Shown one piece after another: positions 1 through 7,320 of a DNA stretch of 37,688 bases (position 1 is its first letter; each line of letters opens with the position of its first letter). Where the stretch lies: the NCBI GenBank assembly GCA_024402655.1, contig JAKSTH010000011.1, forward strand, positions 1 to 37,688. Reading direction: 5' to 3'. The stretch comes from Treponema sp. (lineage in GTDB: Bacteria; Spirochaetota; Spirochaetia; Treponematales; Treponemataceae). The notes beneath the pieces are model-generated. The model did no database searches, was not told the origin of the DNA, and worked only from the letters and a program-made list of their open reading frames with translations. The position numbers and the translations under genes are program-made.

Positions 1-44
1 AGTGCGCGAGATGACAAATGATTGTTCTGGATGACAAAGAGGGG
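1..44. repeat. Probable truncated dispersed repeat
   Basis: The bases after the MATE stop codon contain two GATGACAAA units. Read on the minus strand they give TTTGTCATCC and TTTGTCATCTCGCG, which resemble the TGTCAT starts of the dispersed repeats at 2.2, 3.6 and 36.7 kb. The element is cut by the window edge, so membership in the family is tentative. Confidence 0.35.
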
Positions 45-1376
45 TTATTTCCAGTCTCGCTTTAAGTACTTTAGATACATTGGGAAAAGCCATAAGGCAT
101 TTATGAGCCAGACTAAAGGTTCTGTGATACAGATTCCTAAAAAGTCAAAAAATGGGACTAATACAAAAACTGCGAGAGATTTTACAATTAATTCTATGCA
201 GGAAGAAAATACTGGGGTTTTTCTGTGATTCATTCCCTGTAAACTGCTTCTGGTAATTACTAAGACAAAAAGGAATGGGAAAAAGCAAACTCCAATTTTT
301 AAGTATTGAATGCCGCTTTCTATAATATGGATGGCGGCATTTTTTCCAGTTACCGAAATGACTATCGGTTTTGCGAAAAGGAATAATATAACAAATGAAA
401 TTGCAGCCCATGTAAAGCCTATAAGAATCAGTTGTTTTACCCCTTCTTTAATTCTGTGATAGTTGTTAGCTCCATAATTCTGACTTACAAAACTTCCAGC
501 AGTCATGGCAAGAGCTGCTCCAGGAATCATAAATAGTTCCAGATATTTTCTTCCGGCAAGATAACCTGCTATCATATCTGTACCAAGGCTGTTAATTCCT
601 GTCTGGAGAATAAGTGTGCTTAAAGTTACAACAGAGAACATAAGGGCTGTTGCTAATCCCTGTGAAATAACTTTCTTGTATATAGAAGAATTAAATACAA
701 AATCTTTTCTATTAACATGAACAATCTGGCGTTTAAAGAAACAGAAAATCAGGCAGGAAATTCCAGCAAAGCCTTGGGAAATAACAGTTGCAATGGCCGC
801 CCCTCTTACACCAAGTGCGGCATATTTTATTAAAGAATAATCAAGAACAACATTAAGAGAAACGCTTATAACAAGAAAAACTAACGGAATAATGCTGTCT
901 CCCAAAGAACGAAGCAGGTTTGCTAGCAGGTTATAAATAAGAGAACAGATTAAACCGCCAATTAATATATGAAGATACTGGGTAGAAAAATCAAAAATTT
1001 CTGCAGGAGTTCTGGTAAGGTGAAGTAATGGTTTTATAAGTAAAAGTCCCACAGTCGTAAGAAGAATAACAAGAAAGGCAGCCAGAAAATAAGTAGCAGC
1101 AAGAGACTGTCGGCGATTTTTTTCATCATTTGCGCCATAGTATTGGGCAACTACAATAGAAAAGCCTGTGGTAAAGCTTACACATAAATCAATAAAAAGA
1201 TTTGCAATTACACTGGCAGCTCCAACTGCAGCAAGCTGATCTGTTCCAAGAAGACGCCCAACAATAATGGTGTCGGCAAGGGTATAAATACGCTGAAGAC
1301 AGCTTCCAATCAAAATAGGAATTGCAAATTTTATGAGGCTTTTTGTGATGTTACCTTCTGTTAATTTAGTCTGCAT
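45..1376 (-). CDS. MATE family multidrug/Na+ efflux transporter
   Basis: A 443-residue, strongly hydrophobic protein with about 12 predicted membrane segments in two homologous halves. The N-terminal stretch (LIKFAIPILIGSCLQ, then DTIIVGRLLGTDQLAAVGAA) and the mid-protein GYLAGRKYLELFMIPGAALA region are typical of MATE exporters of the DinF/NorM type, which expel cationic compounds using Na+ or H+ gradients. The length is normal for the family. The substrate cannot be told from sequence. It is divergent from the methyltransferase gene at 1447, with 70 bp between them. There is no Shine-Dalgarno; TATATT ends 6 nt before the ATG, so the mRNA may be leaderless. The stop lies next to a possible repeat fragment at the window edge. 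Confidence 0.9.
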   Translation of the reverse strand: MQTKLTEGNITKSLIKFAIPILIGSCLQRIYTLADTIIVGRLLGTDQLAAVGAASVIANLFIDLCVSFTTGFSIVVAQYYGANDEKNRRQSLAATYFLAAFLVILLTTVGLLLIKPLLHLTRTPAEIFDFSTQYLHILIGGLICSLIYNLLANLLRSLGDSIIPLVFLVISVSLNVVLDYSLIKYAALGVRGAAIATVISQGFAGISCLIFCFFKRQIVHVNRKDFVFNSSIYKKVISQGLATALMFSVVTLSTLILQTGINSLGTDMIAGYLAGRKYLELFMIPGAALAMTAGSFVSQNYGANNYHRIKEGVKQLILIGFTWAAISFVILFLFAKPIVISVTGKNAAIHIIESGIQYLKIGVCFFPFLFVLVITRSSLQGMNHRKTPVFSSCIELIVKSLAVFVLVPFFDFLGICITEPLVWLINALWLFPMYLKYLKRDWK

Positions 1377-1446
1377 AAAAAAAATATAAATTAAATAAAA
1401 TAACTAAAATAGAATAAATCTCTATGACATGATATATTTTCTATAT

Positions 1447-2199
1447 ATGGCAGAAGAAAAAAAATATCAGACAGACACTTTATTAAATGGAAACAAAATC
1501 ATACAAAGTAAAGAAACTTTTATGTTTGGTATTGATGCAGTTTTGCTTGCAGATTTTGCCAGAAACCAGCTTCGCAAAAAAGATTCCTGCATAGACATTT
1601 GTAGTGGGAATGGTATTATCCCTCTTTTACTGGAACCCCATGTAGAAAAAATTTCCATGCTTGAAATTCAAACTGAAATTGCTGCTATGGCTCAAAAAAG
1701 TGTGGAACTGAATGAACTGGAAAATCGGATAACTGTAATTAATGGGGACTTAAAGGAAGTAAATGCACTTTTTCCAAAACATTCTTTTAATTGTGTAACT
1801 TGTAATCCTCCATATATGATTAATCAGCACGGACAGAAAAATAATCTGGATGCCAAAACTATTGCCCGCCATGAAGTTTTATGTAACCTGGACGATGTAA
1901 TTTCTGCAGCTGATTATCTTTTGCATTCCCATGGAAAATTTTTTATGATTCACAGACCTTTCCGTTTACCAGAGATTTTTTATGCTATGAAGAAGCATGG
2001 TCTGGAACCTAAAAGAATGCGACTCGTTCAGCCTTTTGAAAATACAGAGCCAAATCTTGTTTTAATAGAAGCCCGCAAAGATGCAAGTCCAAGACTAGAA
2101 ATTGAAAAAGCATTGATTGTGAGGGAAAAAAATGGAGAATACACAGAAGAAATAAAGAAAATATATCAAGGGGAGATTCCTCCACTCCGGTCGGAATGA
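1447..2199 (+). CDS. tRNA1(Val) A37 N6-methyltransferase family protein (TrmN6/YfiC-like)
   Basis: A class I SAM-dependent methyltransferase of about 250 residues. It shows the KYQTDTLL and FGIDAVLLADF start typical of the YfiC/TrmN6 group, the SAM-binding loop DICSGNGIIPLLL, and the catalytic NPPY motif (NPPYMI) that places an exocyclic adenine amine. The expected role is N6-methylation of tRNA; other N6-adenine substrates are not excluded. An upstream in-frame ATG at 1429 is possible, but 1447 gives the family start MAEEKKYQTD. TATTTT ends 6 nt before this ATG and no Shine-Dalgarno is present. The last residues (GEIPPLRSE) and the TGA stop lie inside a dispersed repeat starting near 2172, so the native C-terminus probably ended near IKKIYQ. 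Confidence 0.85.
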   Translation: MAEEKKYQTDTLLNGNKIIQSKETFMFGIDAVLLADFARNQLRKKDSCIDICSGNGIIPLLLEPHVEKISMLEIQTEIAAMAQKSVELNELENRITVINGDLKEVNALFPKHSFNCVTCNPPYMINQHGQKNNLDAKTIARHEVLCNLDDVISAADYLLHSHGKFFMIHRPFRLPEIFYAMKKHGLEPKRMRLVQPFENTEPNLVLIEARKDASPRLEIEKALIVREKNGEYTEEIKKIYQGEIPPLRSE

Positions 2200-2303
2200 C
2201 AATAAAAACCAGTCGGAATGACAATAAAAAACCTGTCGGAATGATATGTCACCTTGAGCGTAATTACAATGATATGTCACCTTGAGCGTAGTCGAAAGGT
2301 CTC
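2172..2303. repeat. Composite dispersed palindromic repeats with tandem units
   Basis: Three pieces are visible. First, 2172-2201 read on the minus strand begins TGTCATTCCGACC and ends GTGGAGGAATCTCC, matching copies near 3655-3682 and 36678. Second, units starting GTCGGAATGA at 2190, 2212 and 2235 form a short tandem of 22-23 bp. Third, a 23-bp direct repeat occurs at 2240-2262 and 2268-2290, and the second copy runs into GTAGTCGAAAGGTCT, the other repeat type seen at 3711-3740. The block overlaps the end of the methyltransferase gene and touches the hexokinase stop at 2304. It lies between two convergent genes. Confidence 0.75.
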
Positions 2304-3599
2304 TTACATAAAGGCAGCCGCACAAGTTCCTAATGTAATGTCATTTTCTACCTTAATAATCTGATAATAGCGTTTCCATTCACCAGAAAGTGTTTTCTCC
2401 AGTAATTGGCATATTTGTGGATAAAGATTATTTGTTTTCCAGAATGTAGTTCCGTTTCCTACAACACAAACAGGTTCTGATTCTACAGTTCCTTTTCCAC
2501 TTTTTAAGATTGATGCGCTTAAAAGACTTGCAACAATAATTGCAGCGCGAGTAATAACATCTTGCATAATTTTTTCCATCAATTTTACATCTTCGGAATT
2601 ACCATTAGCTGCAAGAGCACCAAGCTTTGTAGATGTGTCACAAGTATTCTTAAAATACATATCCATATCAACAGGCATAAGAGATTCAATACTTTCTAAA
2701 GTTTTACCAAAATCTGTAGAGAAAAGACCATCTGCACTGGCATGTTTTAATGCATTGTGAACTATTGTTCCCATATATGCACCAGAGCACATTTTTTCCA
2801 AAAGCCCCTGACCTGGTTTTGCAGAAGCAGCATCAAGTTCTTTATCAAAAGTGCTTTGTGGAGCACCCTTAAAAAAACCACCTTCACAAACAATAATATG
2901 CTGGGCAGAATCATCATCTGTAAGTTTTTTTACAGGTGCATAATCTATATATGCATTGTTTAATCCTGTTCCAAGAATAAACCCAACATAGCTGCTGTAT
3001 TTTTGACCTTTTGGAGCACCAATTGTTCCTGAAAGAAGACTTGCAGTAGTGTCATTTAAAAGAGTGATTTTTTCAACAGATGTCCAGCCTCTTTTTATTA
3101 GTGCTTTTTTTAATTCTGCACCTACATAAGTTCCTATTGCTTCTGGAGCTTTTACTTCTTTTGAGAAAAATAAAATTTTCCCGTCTCCATCTTTTGTGAT
3201 TTCCATAGCATAAGAAAAACAGAAACCAATTCGGTTGGATTTATTCTTAAGATGGTCAAGGTTTGCAGCAATGGCATCATAAAATTCATCTTTAGACATT
3301 TCCCGGTCTACTGCTGGCATACGAGTTTTTTCCAGATCGCTAATCTGAACATTTCCCTGAGCATCTATTGTAACAAGGCCGGAGCGGAAGTTTGTTCCAC
3401 CTGCATCAATAACAATAGCATTGCTGGAAGAAGGAATTGTGTCTGGAATAGTACGACTTGCAACAATCATTGGCTGGTCACCGCCACCAGGTGCTGCTAA
3501 TCCTTTTTCCATATCTGCCAGAATTGCTTTTGTAAGTTCTGTAGTATCTGGGAAGACGAAATTATATTTTTTATAAAAGTCTGAAAGATTTGTTTTCAT
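2304..3599 (-). CDS. Hexokinase, eukaryotic-type family
   Basis: A 431-residue sugar kinase of the hexokinase (not ROK) family, known from treponemes as well as eukaryotes. It has the phosphate-binding loop DAGGTNFR (residues 65-72), the sugar-binding segment GFCFSYAMEI (125-134), LLNDTTASLLSG with catalytic Asp183, and the second phosphate motif GFILGTGLNNAY (206-217). It should transfer phosphate from ATP to a hexose in the cytosol, feeding glycolysis. It lies downstream of nagB on the same strand with 139 bp of repeats between, so phosphorylation of GlcNAc or glucosamine is a reasonable inference, but glucose is the standard substrate. The sequence AAGGA about 7 nt before the ATG is a fair ribosome binding site. 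The stop codon abuts a repeat block. Confidence 0.9.
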   Translation of the reverse strand: MKTNLSDFYKKYNFVFPDTTELTKAILADMEKGLAAPGGGDQPMIVASRTIPDTIPSSSNAIVIDAGGTNFRSGLVTIDAQGNVQISDLEKTRMPAVDREMSKDEFYDAIAANLDHLKNKSNRIGFCFSYAMEITKDGDGKILFFSKEVKAPEAIGTYVGAELKKALIKRGWTSVEKITLLNDTTASLLSGTIGAPKGQKYSSYVGFILGTGLNNAYIDYAPVKKLTDDDSAQHIIVCEGGFFKGAPQSTFDKELDAASAKPGQGLLEKMCSGAYMGTIVHNALKHASADGLFSTDFGKTLESIESLMPVDMDMYFKNTCDTSTKLGALAANGNSEDVKLMEKIMQDVITRAAIIVASLLSASILKSGKGTVESEPVCVVGNGTTFWKTNNLYPQICQLLEKTLSGEWKRYYQIIKVENDITLGTCAAAFM

Positions 3600-3614
3600 A
3601 AATAGTCCTTAATA

Positions 3615-3738
3615 AAAGATTCCTCGACTGTGCTCGGAATGACAGCTTGATTATAGATTCCTCCACTACGGTCGGAATGACATGTTACCTCAATCATAAA
3701 TTCATATTACTTTGTCACCTCGAGCGTAGTCGAGAGGT
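3615..3738. repeat. Dispersed palindromic repeat cluster between nagB and hexokinase
   Basis: Three units are seen. On the minus strand 3615-3645 reads TGTCATTCCGAGCACAG followed by TCGAGGAATCT; 3655-3682 reads TGTCATTCCGACCGTAGTGG followed by AGGAATCT. On the plus strand 3712-3740 is TTGTCACCTCGAGCGTAG followed by TCGAGAGGTCT, which can fold as CTCGA-loop-TCGAG. The last unit abuts and includes part of the nagB stop codon (3739-3741). The cluster fills nearly all of the 139-bp gap and could act in mRNA 3'-end formation between nagB and the hexokinase gene. Confidence 0.75.
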
Positions 3739-4518
3739 CTATTGCTGTGCTTTAAAGTAACGCACGGTTCCTACTTTTAATTCATCTGTTGCACTTTCAT
3801 CAGCTACGATGATTGCATTTTCATGAAGTTGAAGAGCTGTTACAGGCCACATTTGTGAAACACTTCCTTCTACTGCCTGCTGCAATGCTCTTGCTTTTGC
3901 AGGACCGTTCATTACAATTACAACCTGTTTTGCATCAGTAATAGTTGCAATTCCAACTGTTAATGAAGTTTTTGGAACTTTATTAATGTCGCCTCCAAAA
4001 AATCTGGAATTTGCAATAATTGTATCCTGAGTGAGTGTCATAACACGGGTTCTTGAATTTAATGAAGAGCCTGGTTCATTAAATGCGATGTGTCCATCAT
4101 TTCCACAGCCACCAAGGAAAAGGTCGATTCCGCCGGCTGCTTTAATTGTTTCTTCGTATTTGCGACATTCTTCTTCGGGATTTTCAGCTTTTCCGTTTAA
4201 GATATGAATGTTTTCTTTTTTGATATCAATGTAATCAAAGAAATTGTGGAACATGAAATAATGATAGCTTTGTTCATCCTTTTCATCTAAGCCTGTATAT
4301 TCATCCATATTAAAAGTGATTACATTCTGAAAAGAGATTTTTTTCTGATTATATAATTCAATTAATCTTTTATAGATTCCAAGTGGAGTACTTCCTGTTG
4401 GTAAACCTAAAACATAAGGATGTTCCTTTGTAGGATTTGCTTTTATAATCTGGTCTGCAATATAATCTGCTGTCCATTTTGAACATTCATCATAATCGTT
4501 TTTAATAATTAATCTCAT
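3739..4518 (-). CDS. nagB: Glucosamine-6-phosphate deaminase
   Basis: A 259-residue NagB that converts glucosamine-6-phosphate to fructose-6-phosphate plus ammonia. The phosphate loop GLPTGSTP (38-45), the FNMDEYTGL motif with general base Asp72, and GNDGHIAFNEPGSS with Asp141, His143 and Glu148 are all intact, and the length is normal. Its ATG overlaps the nagA stop (ATGA), and GGAGG sits 7 nt upstream, so it is translated as part of the hexosaminidase-nagA-nagB operon. The C-terminus (YFKAQQ) ends directly on a dispersed palindromic repeat. Confidence 0.97.
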   Translation of the reverse strand: MRLIIKNDYDECSKWTADYIADQIIKANPTKEHPYVLGLPTGSTPLGIYKRLIELYNQKKISFQNVITFNMDEYTGLDEKDEQSYHYFMFHNFFDYIDIKKENIHILNGKAENPEEECRKYEETIKAAGGIDLFLGGCGNDGHIAFNEPGSSLNSRTRVMTLTQDTIIANSRFFGGDINKVPKTSLTVGIATITDAKQVVIVMNGPAKARALQQAVEGSVSQMWPVTALQLHENAIIVADESATDELKVGTVRYFKAQQ

Positions 4519-5699
4519 TGTTTTTCCTCCAATTTATTTTTTACAATTGTTTCATTTTTAAGAACAACAAGTTTTACTGAGAATTTCTTGTCCATTACTA
4601 CAACATCTCCATCGTAGGTTGGGGCGAGAATACCTTTTTTTGTATAATGCATAATTCTGGCTGGGTTTGCTGTTGCAAATTTAACTGAATCTGAAACAGA
4701 GAAACCAAAATCAACCATATTTTTTACACCTTTTTTAAGAGTAAGTGCTGAACCTGCAATTACGCCATCTTCTTTTCTATGGAAACAGCCGTCTACAAAT
4801 TCTACTTCTTCACCATTTGCAAAAAGATGTTCACCTTTTTGAACTGTTGGAGTTAAAGCATCGGTAACCAGAACAATCTGATCACTGGATTTATCTGCAC
4901 GAAGTAATTTGAAAAGACCAGGATGTACATGAACTCCATCGGCAATAATTTCGCAGGACATTTCAGGATGAATTAAAACTGCACCTACTGCGCCAGGGTT
5001 TCTGTGATGAAGCTGACTCATAGCATTAAAGAAGTGAGTTGAATGTAAAATTCCAACCTGAATGCCTTCTATCATGTTTTCATATTTTGCATTTGTATGA
5101 CCGGCCTGAAGAATTATGCCGTTTTCAATACAGTAAAGTGCCAGTTCTCTCATGCCAGAAAGTTCTGGAGCTACGGTCATGTTTACAATGTGGCCATCAG
5201 AAGCTTTAAGAAGTCTTTCCATTATTTGTATATTTGGCTTTTGTACTGTATCTGGTTTTTGAACTCCAAGCTTGTCTGGAGAAATAAAAGGACCTTCCAG
5301 GTGAATTCCCATAATATGGGCACCTTCTTCTTTACCCATGGCCGCAACTATTTTTCTACAGGTTTCTTCCATTTCTTCTAAAGGAGCCGGATACATTGTA
5401 GGATTAAAAGCTGTTACACCATATTGTGCCAAATCTTTGGACATTTGCAGAATACCTTCTGTTGTACAGGCATCTGTTCCATGTCCCTTAAATCCGTGAA
5501 TGTGAGTGTCGATTAAACCTGGCATTATGTAATTACCTTTGGCATCTATAATTTCAACATCCGGGCCAAAAGTTTTCTGTTCAAAGCGCTGTTCTGTAAA
5601 AACGTCTGCAATAATTCCATTTTCAATGAGAACAGCACCTTTTGTGTCAGATTTAGACATTCCGTTAATAATAATTCCATTGTGAATACAACGAATCAT
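4515..5699 (-). CDS. nagA: N-acetylglucosamine-6-phosphate deacetylase
   Basis: A 394-residue amidohydrolase-fold enzyme that removes acetate from GlcNAc-6-phosphate, giving the substrate of NagB. Metal and active-site motifs are in place: DTHIHG (His66, His68), GIHLEGPF (Glu135), AGHTNA (His201), HFFNAM (His222) and the catalytic VTDA (Asp280). The length is standard. It overlaps the hexosaminidase stop by 4 bp, has GGAGG just upstream of its ATG, and overlaps nagB by 4 bp, so the three genes should be translated together. It acts in the cytosol. Confidence 0.96.
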   Translation of the reverse strand: MIRCIHNGIIINGMSKSDTKGAVLIENGIIADVFTEQRFEQKTFGPDVEIIDAKGNYIMPGLIDTHIHGFKGHGTDACTTEGILQMSKDLAQYGVTAFNPTMYPAPLEEMEETCRKIVAAMGKEEGAHIMGIHLEGPFISPDKLGVQKPDTVQKPNIQIMERLLKASDGHIVNMTVAPELSGMRELALYCIENGIILQAGHTNAKYENMIEGIQVGILHSTHFFNAMSQLHHRNPGAVGAVLIHPEMSCEIIADGVHVHPGLFKLLRADKSSDQIVLVTDALTPTVQKGEHLFANGEEVEFVDGCFHRKEDGVIAGSALTLKKGVKNMVDFGFSVSDSVKFATANPARIMHYTKKGILAPTYDGDVVVMDKKFSVKLVVLKNETIVKNKLEEKQ

Positions 5700-7144
5700 C
5701 TTAAGCCTCCATCATAATACTGGTAGCCTGTTTCATATAATCTTCTTTTGTGTGCAGGAAGATTTTTTTCAAATCTTGCAAAATCTTTTTTATCTTCTGG
5801 TAACCACAAGCATTCACCTAAAGCACAAAGGCGAGGGAACATAAGGTATTCGGCAACTTTGGAATGTGGCAAAGCTTCTGTCCATAAGTTGCATTCGCCG
5901 CCCATAATAAAGGCTTTGTGTGCAGCATCCATATTTTTTGTAAATGGAGTGTATGAATATGCTTTTTCTACGGTTGTAACTCCAAGACGACCTGGTTCTT
6001 CGTAGCTGGCAATATTTTTTAAGTTCATGTAAGTGTGAGTCTGAGGTGACATAATTACACGATGGTTAAGTTTTACAGCTCGTTCACCACCTTCAAAGCC
6101 ACGCCATGATTGAACAATAACTTCATCTGGTAATGGAATAATGTCTGTGTTGTCTAAAACTTCATCCCAGCCAATTGGAGTTTTTCCGTGAGCAATAGCA
6201 AGTTTTACCATTTTCTGAGTTGCCCAAGTCTGAAGCTGAGAAGGATTTGTTAGTTTTTCAGCCTTCATTCTAGCCTGGCATTTTGGACATTTTTCCCATC
6301 GTTCAGAAAGACATTCGTCTCCTCCAATGTGAATATATTTTCCAGGGAAAAGTCGTTCTACAGTAGCAAATATTGCATCGTAGATTTTGAAAATATCATC
6401 ATTTCCAAGACAAAGAACATCTGGGAAAATACCCCAGCGGTTTTCTACCTGGTAAGGACCACCTGTACAACCAAATTGTGGGTATGCTGTTAAGAGAGCA
6501 GAAACGTGGCCTGGCAATTCAATTTCTGGAATAATTTCTATGCAGCGTTCTTCTGCGTATTTTACAATTTCTGTGATTTCTTCATCTGTATAATATTTTC
6601 GTGGTAAATCTGGAGAATCATAAAAACCTTCAATAGAAGCAGGCATTGTGTGAGCTTGTCTTATAGAACCTGTTTCTGTGAGTAAAGGATACTCTGGAAC
6701 TCCAATGCGCCATCCCTGATCATCTGTAAGGTGCCAGTGGAATTTATTGAATCTGTGGAAAGCAAGAGCATCTAAAACCTTTTTAATAAATTCCACAGAA
6801 TAGAAAGAACGACAGGTGTCCAGCATCATGCCGCGCCATTTGTATTCAGGTTTATCACAGATTACAAGACAAGGAAGTTCAGTTTTATAGGTAAGTGAAA
6901 GCTGTTTAAGAATCTGTTTTCCATAAAAGGCACCTTCTTTTGCAGAAGAGAAAACCTTTATTTTGCTGTCTGTAATTTCCACAGCATAAGATTCTGGATC
7001 TGATAACGAAAAATCATTGAACTTGTCTTGTGTAACAAATTCAACCTGAGTCAAAAGTTCTTCAAAGTTTTCTGGAGCTTTGAAAACGCCGTCTTTCCTT
7101 TCCAAAGAAAGTGGATAAGGAATTAATGATATTTCTTCTTTCAT
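5696..7144 (-). CDS. GH20 beta-N-acetylhexosaminidase, apparently cytosolic
   Basis: A 482-residue enzyme that should release terminal GlcNAc (or GalNAc) from oligosaccharides such as chitobiose. The N-terminal GH20b-like domain is followed by a TIM barrel with HWHLTDDQGWR (136-146), PEIELPGH (206-213) and the catalytic Asp276-Glu277 pair in IHIGGDECLS. No signal peptide or lipobox is seen, so it probably acts on imported oligomers. The open frame extends 69 bp upstream to 7213, but MKEEISLIPYP at 7144 is the better start: the family begins with IPYP, and TATTAT sits exactly 6 nt before this ATG with TTGGAC 18 nt further up. It leads the nag operon and is divergent from the ROK regulator. Confidence 0.92.
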   Translation of the reverse strand: MKEEISLIPYPLSLERKDGVFKAPENFEELLTQVEFVTQDKFNDFSLSDPESYAVEITDSKIKVFSSAKEGAFYGKQILKQLSLTYKTELPCLVICDKPEYKWRGMMLDTCRSFYSVEFIKKVLDALAFHRFNKFHWHLTDDQGWRIGVPEYPLLTETGSIRQAHTMPASIEGFYDSPDLPRKYYTDEEITEIVKYAEERCIEIIPEIELPGHVSALLTAYPQFGCTGGPYQVENRWGIFPDVLCLGNDDIFKIYDAIFATVERLFPGKYIHIGGDECLSERWEKCPKCQARMKAEKLTNPSQLQTWATQKMVKLAIAHGKTPIGWDEVLDNTDIIPLPDEVIVQSWRGFEGGERAVKLNHRVIMSPQTHTYMNLKNIASYEEPGRLGVTTVEKAYSYTPFTKNMDAAHKAFIMGGECNLWTEALPHSKVAEYLMFPRLCALGECLWLPEDKKDFARFEKNLPAHKRRLYETGYQYYDGGLR

Positions 7145-7150
7145 ACTTTT

Positions 7151-7180
7151 ATAATACTTCCTTAATTTTAGTTTGTCCAA
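7151..7180 (-). promoter_or_regulatory. Promoter of the hexosaminidase-nagA-nagB operon
   Basis: On the minus strand TTGGAC (7180-7175), an 18-nt spacer and TATTAT (7156-7151) form a good sigma-70-type promoter. The hexamer ends 6 nt before the chosen ATG at 7144, so transcription would begin at or next to the start codon. GTTTGT (7171-7176) and ACAAAC (7188-7193) form an inverted repeat over the -35 box that could be a regulator site. Confidence 0.6.
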
Positions 7181-7243
7181 TGAAAAAACAAACATATTAA
7201 CAAAATTCATCAAAATTTAAGCAAAAATAAGAAAAAATGATGA

Positions 7244-7272
7244 TTGACATTTTGAATTAAGGGTTTTACCAT
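7244..7272 (+). promoter_or_regulatory. Promoter of the ROK regulator gene
   Basis: A perfect TTGACA (7244-7249) is followed after 17 nt by TACCAT (7267-7272), a weak -10. CATTTTGAAT occurs twice nearby, at 7248-7257 and 7270-7279. Expected transcription start is near 7279, which leaves a leader of about 40 nt before the ATG at 7321. Confidence 0.5.
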
Positions 7273-7279
7273 TTTGAAT

Positions 7280-7294
7280 GTACAAAGCTTGTAC
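7280..7294. promoter_or_regulatory. Candidate operator, perfect inverted repeat
   Basis: GTACAAAGCTTGTAC is a perfect 6-bp inverted repeat around a 3-bp centre, placed at the predicted transcription start of the ROK gene. It lies between two divergent units led by a regulator, which suggests autoregulation. Binding by the ROK protein is inference. Confidence 0.5.
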
Positions 7295-7320
7295 AAAAAG
7301 GTTTAAAAAAGGGTTTCCCA

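Noticed and set aside
2172-2303. CRISPR array
   Set aside because: The tandem units are adjacent or separated by 5 bp, have no unique spacers of constant length, and no cas genes are near.
7145-7213. Upstream extension of the GH20 hexosaminidase as a signal peptide
   Set aside because: The extra 23 residues are read through the promoter, contain charged residues inside the hydrophobic stretch, and have no cleavage site.
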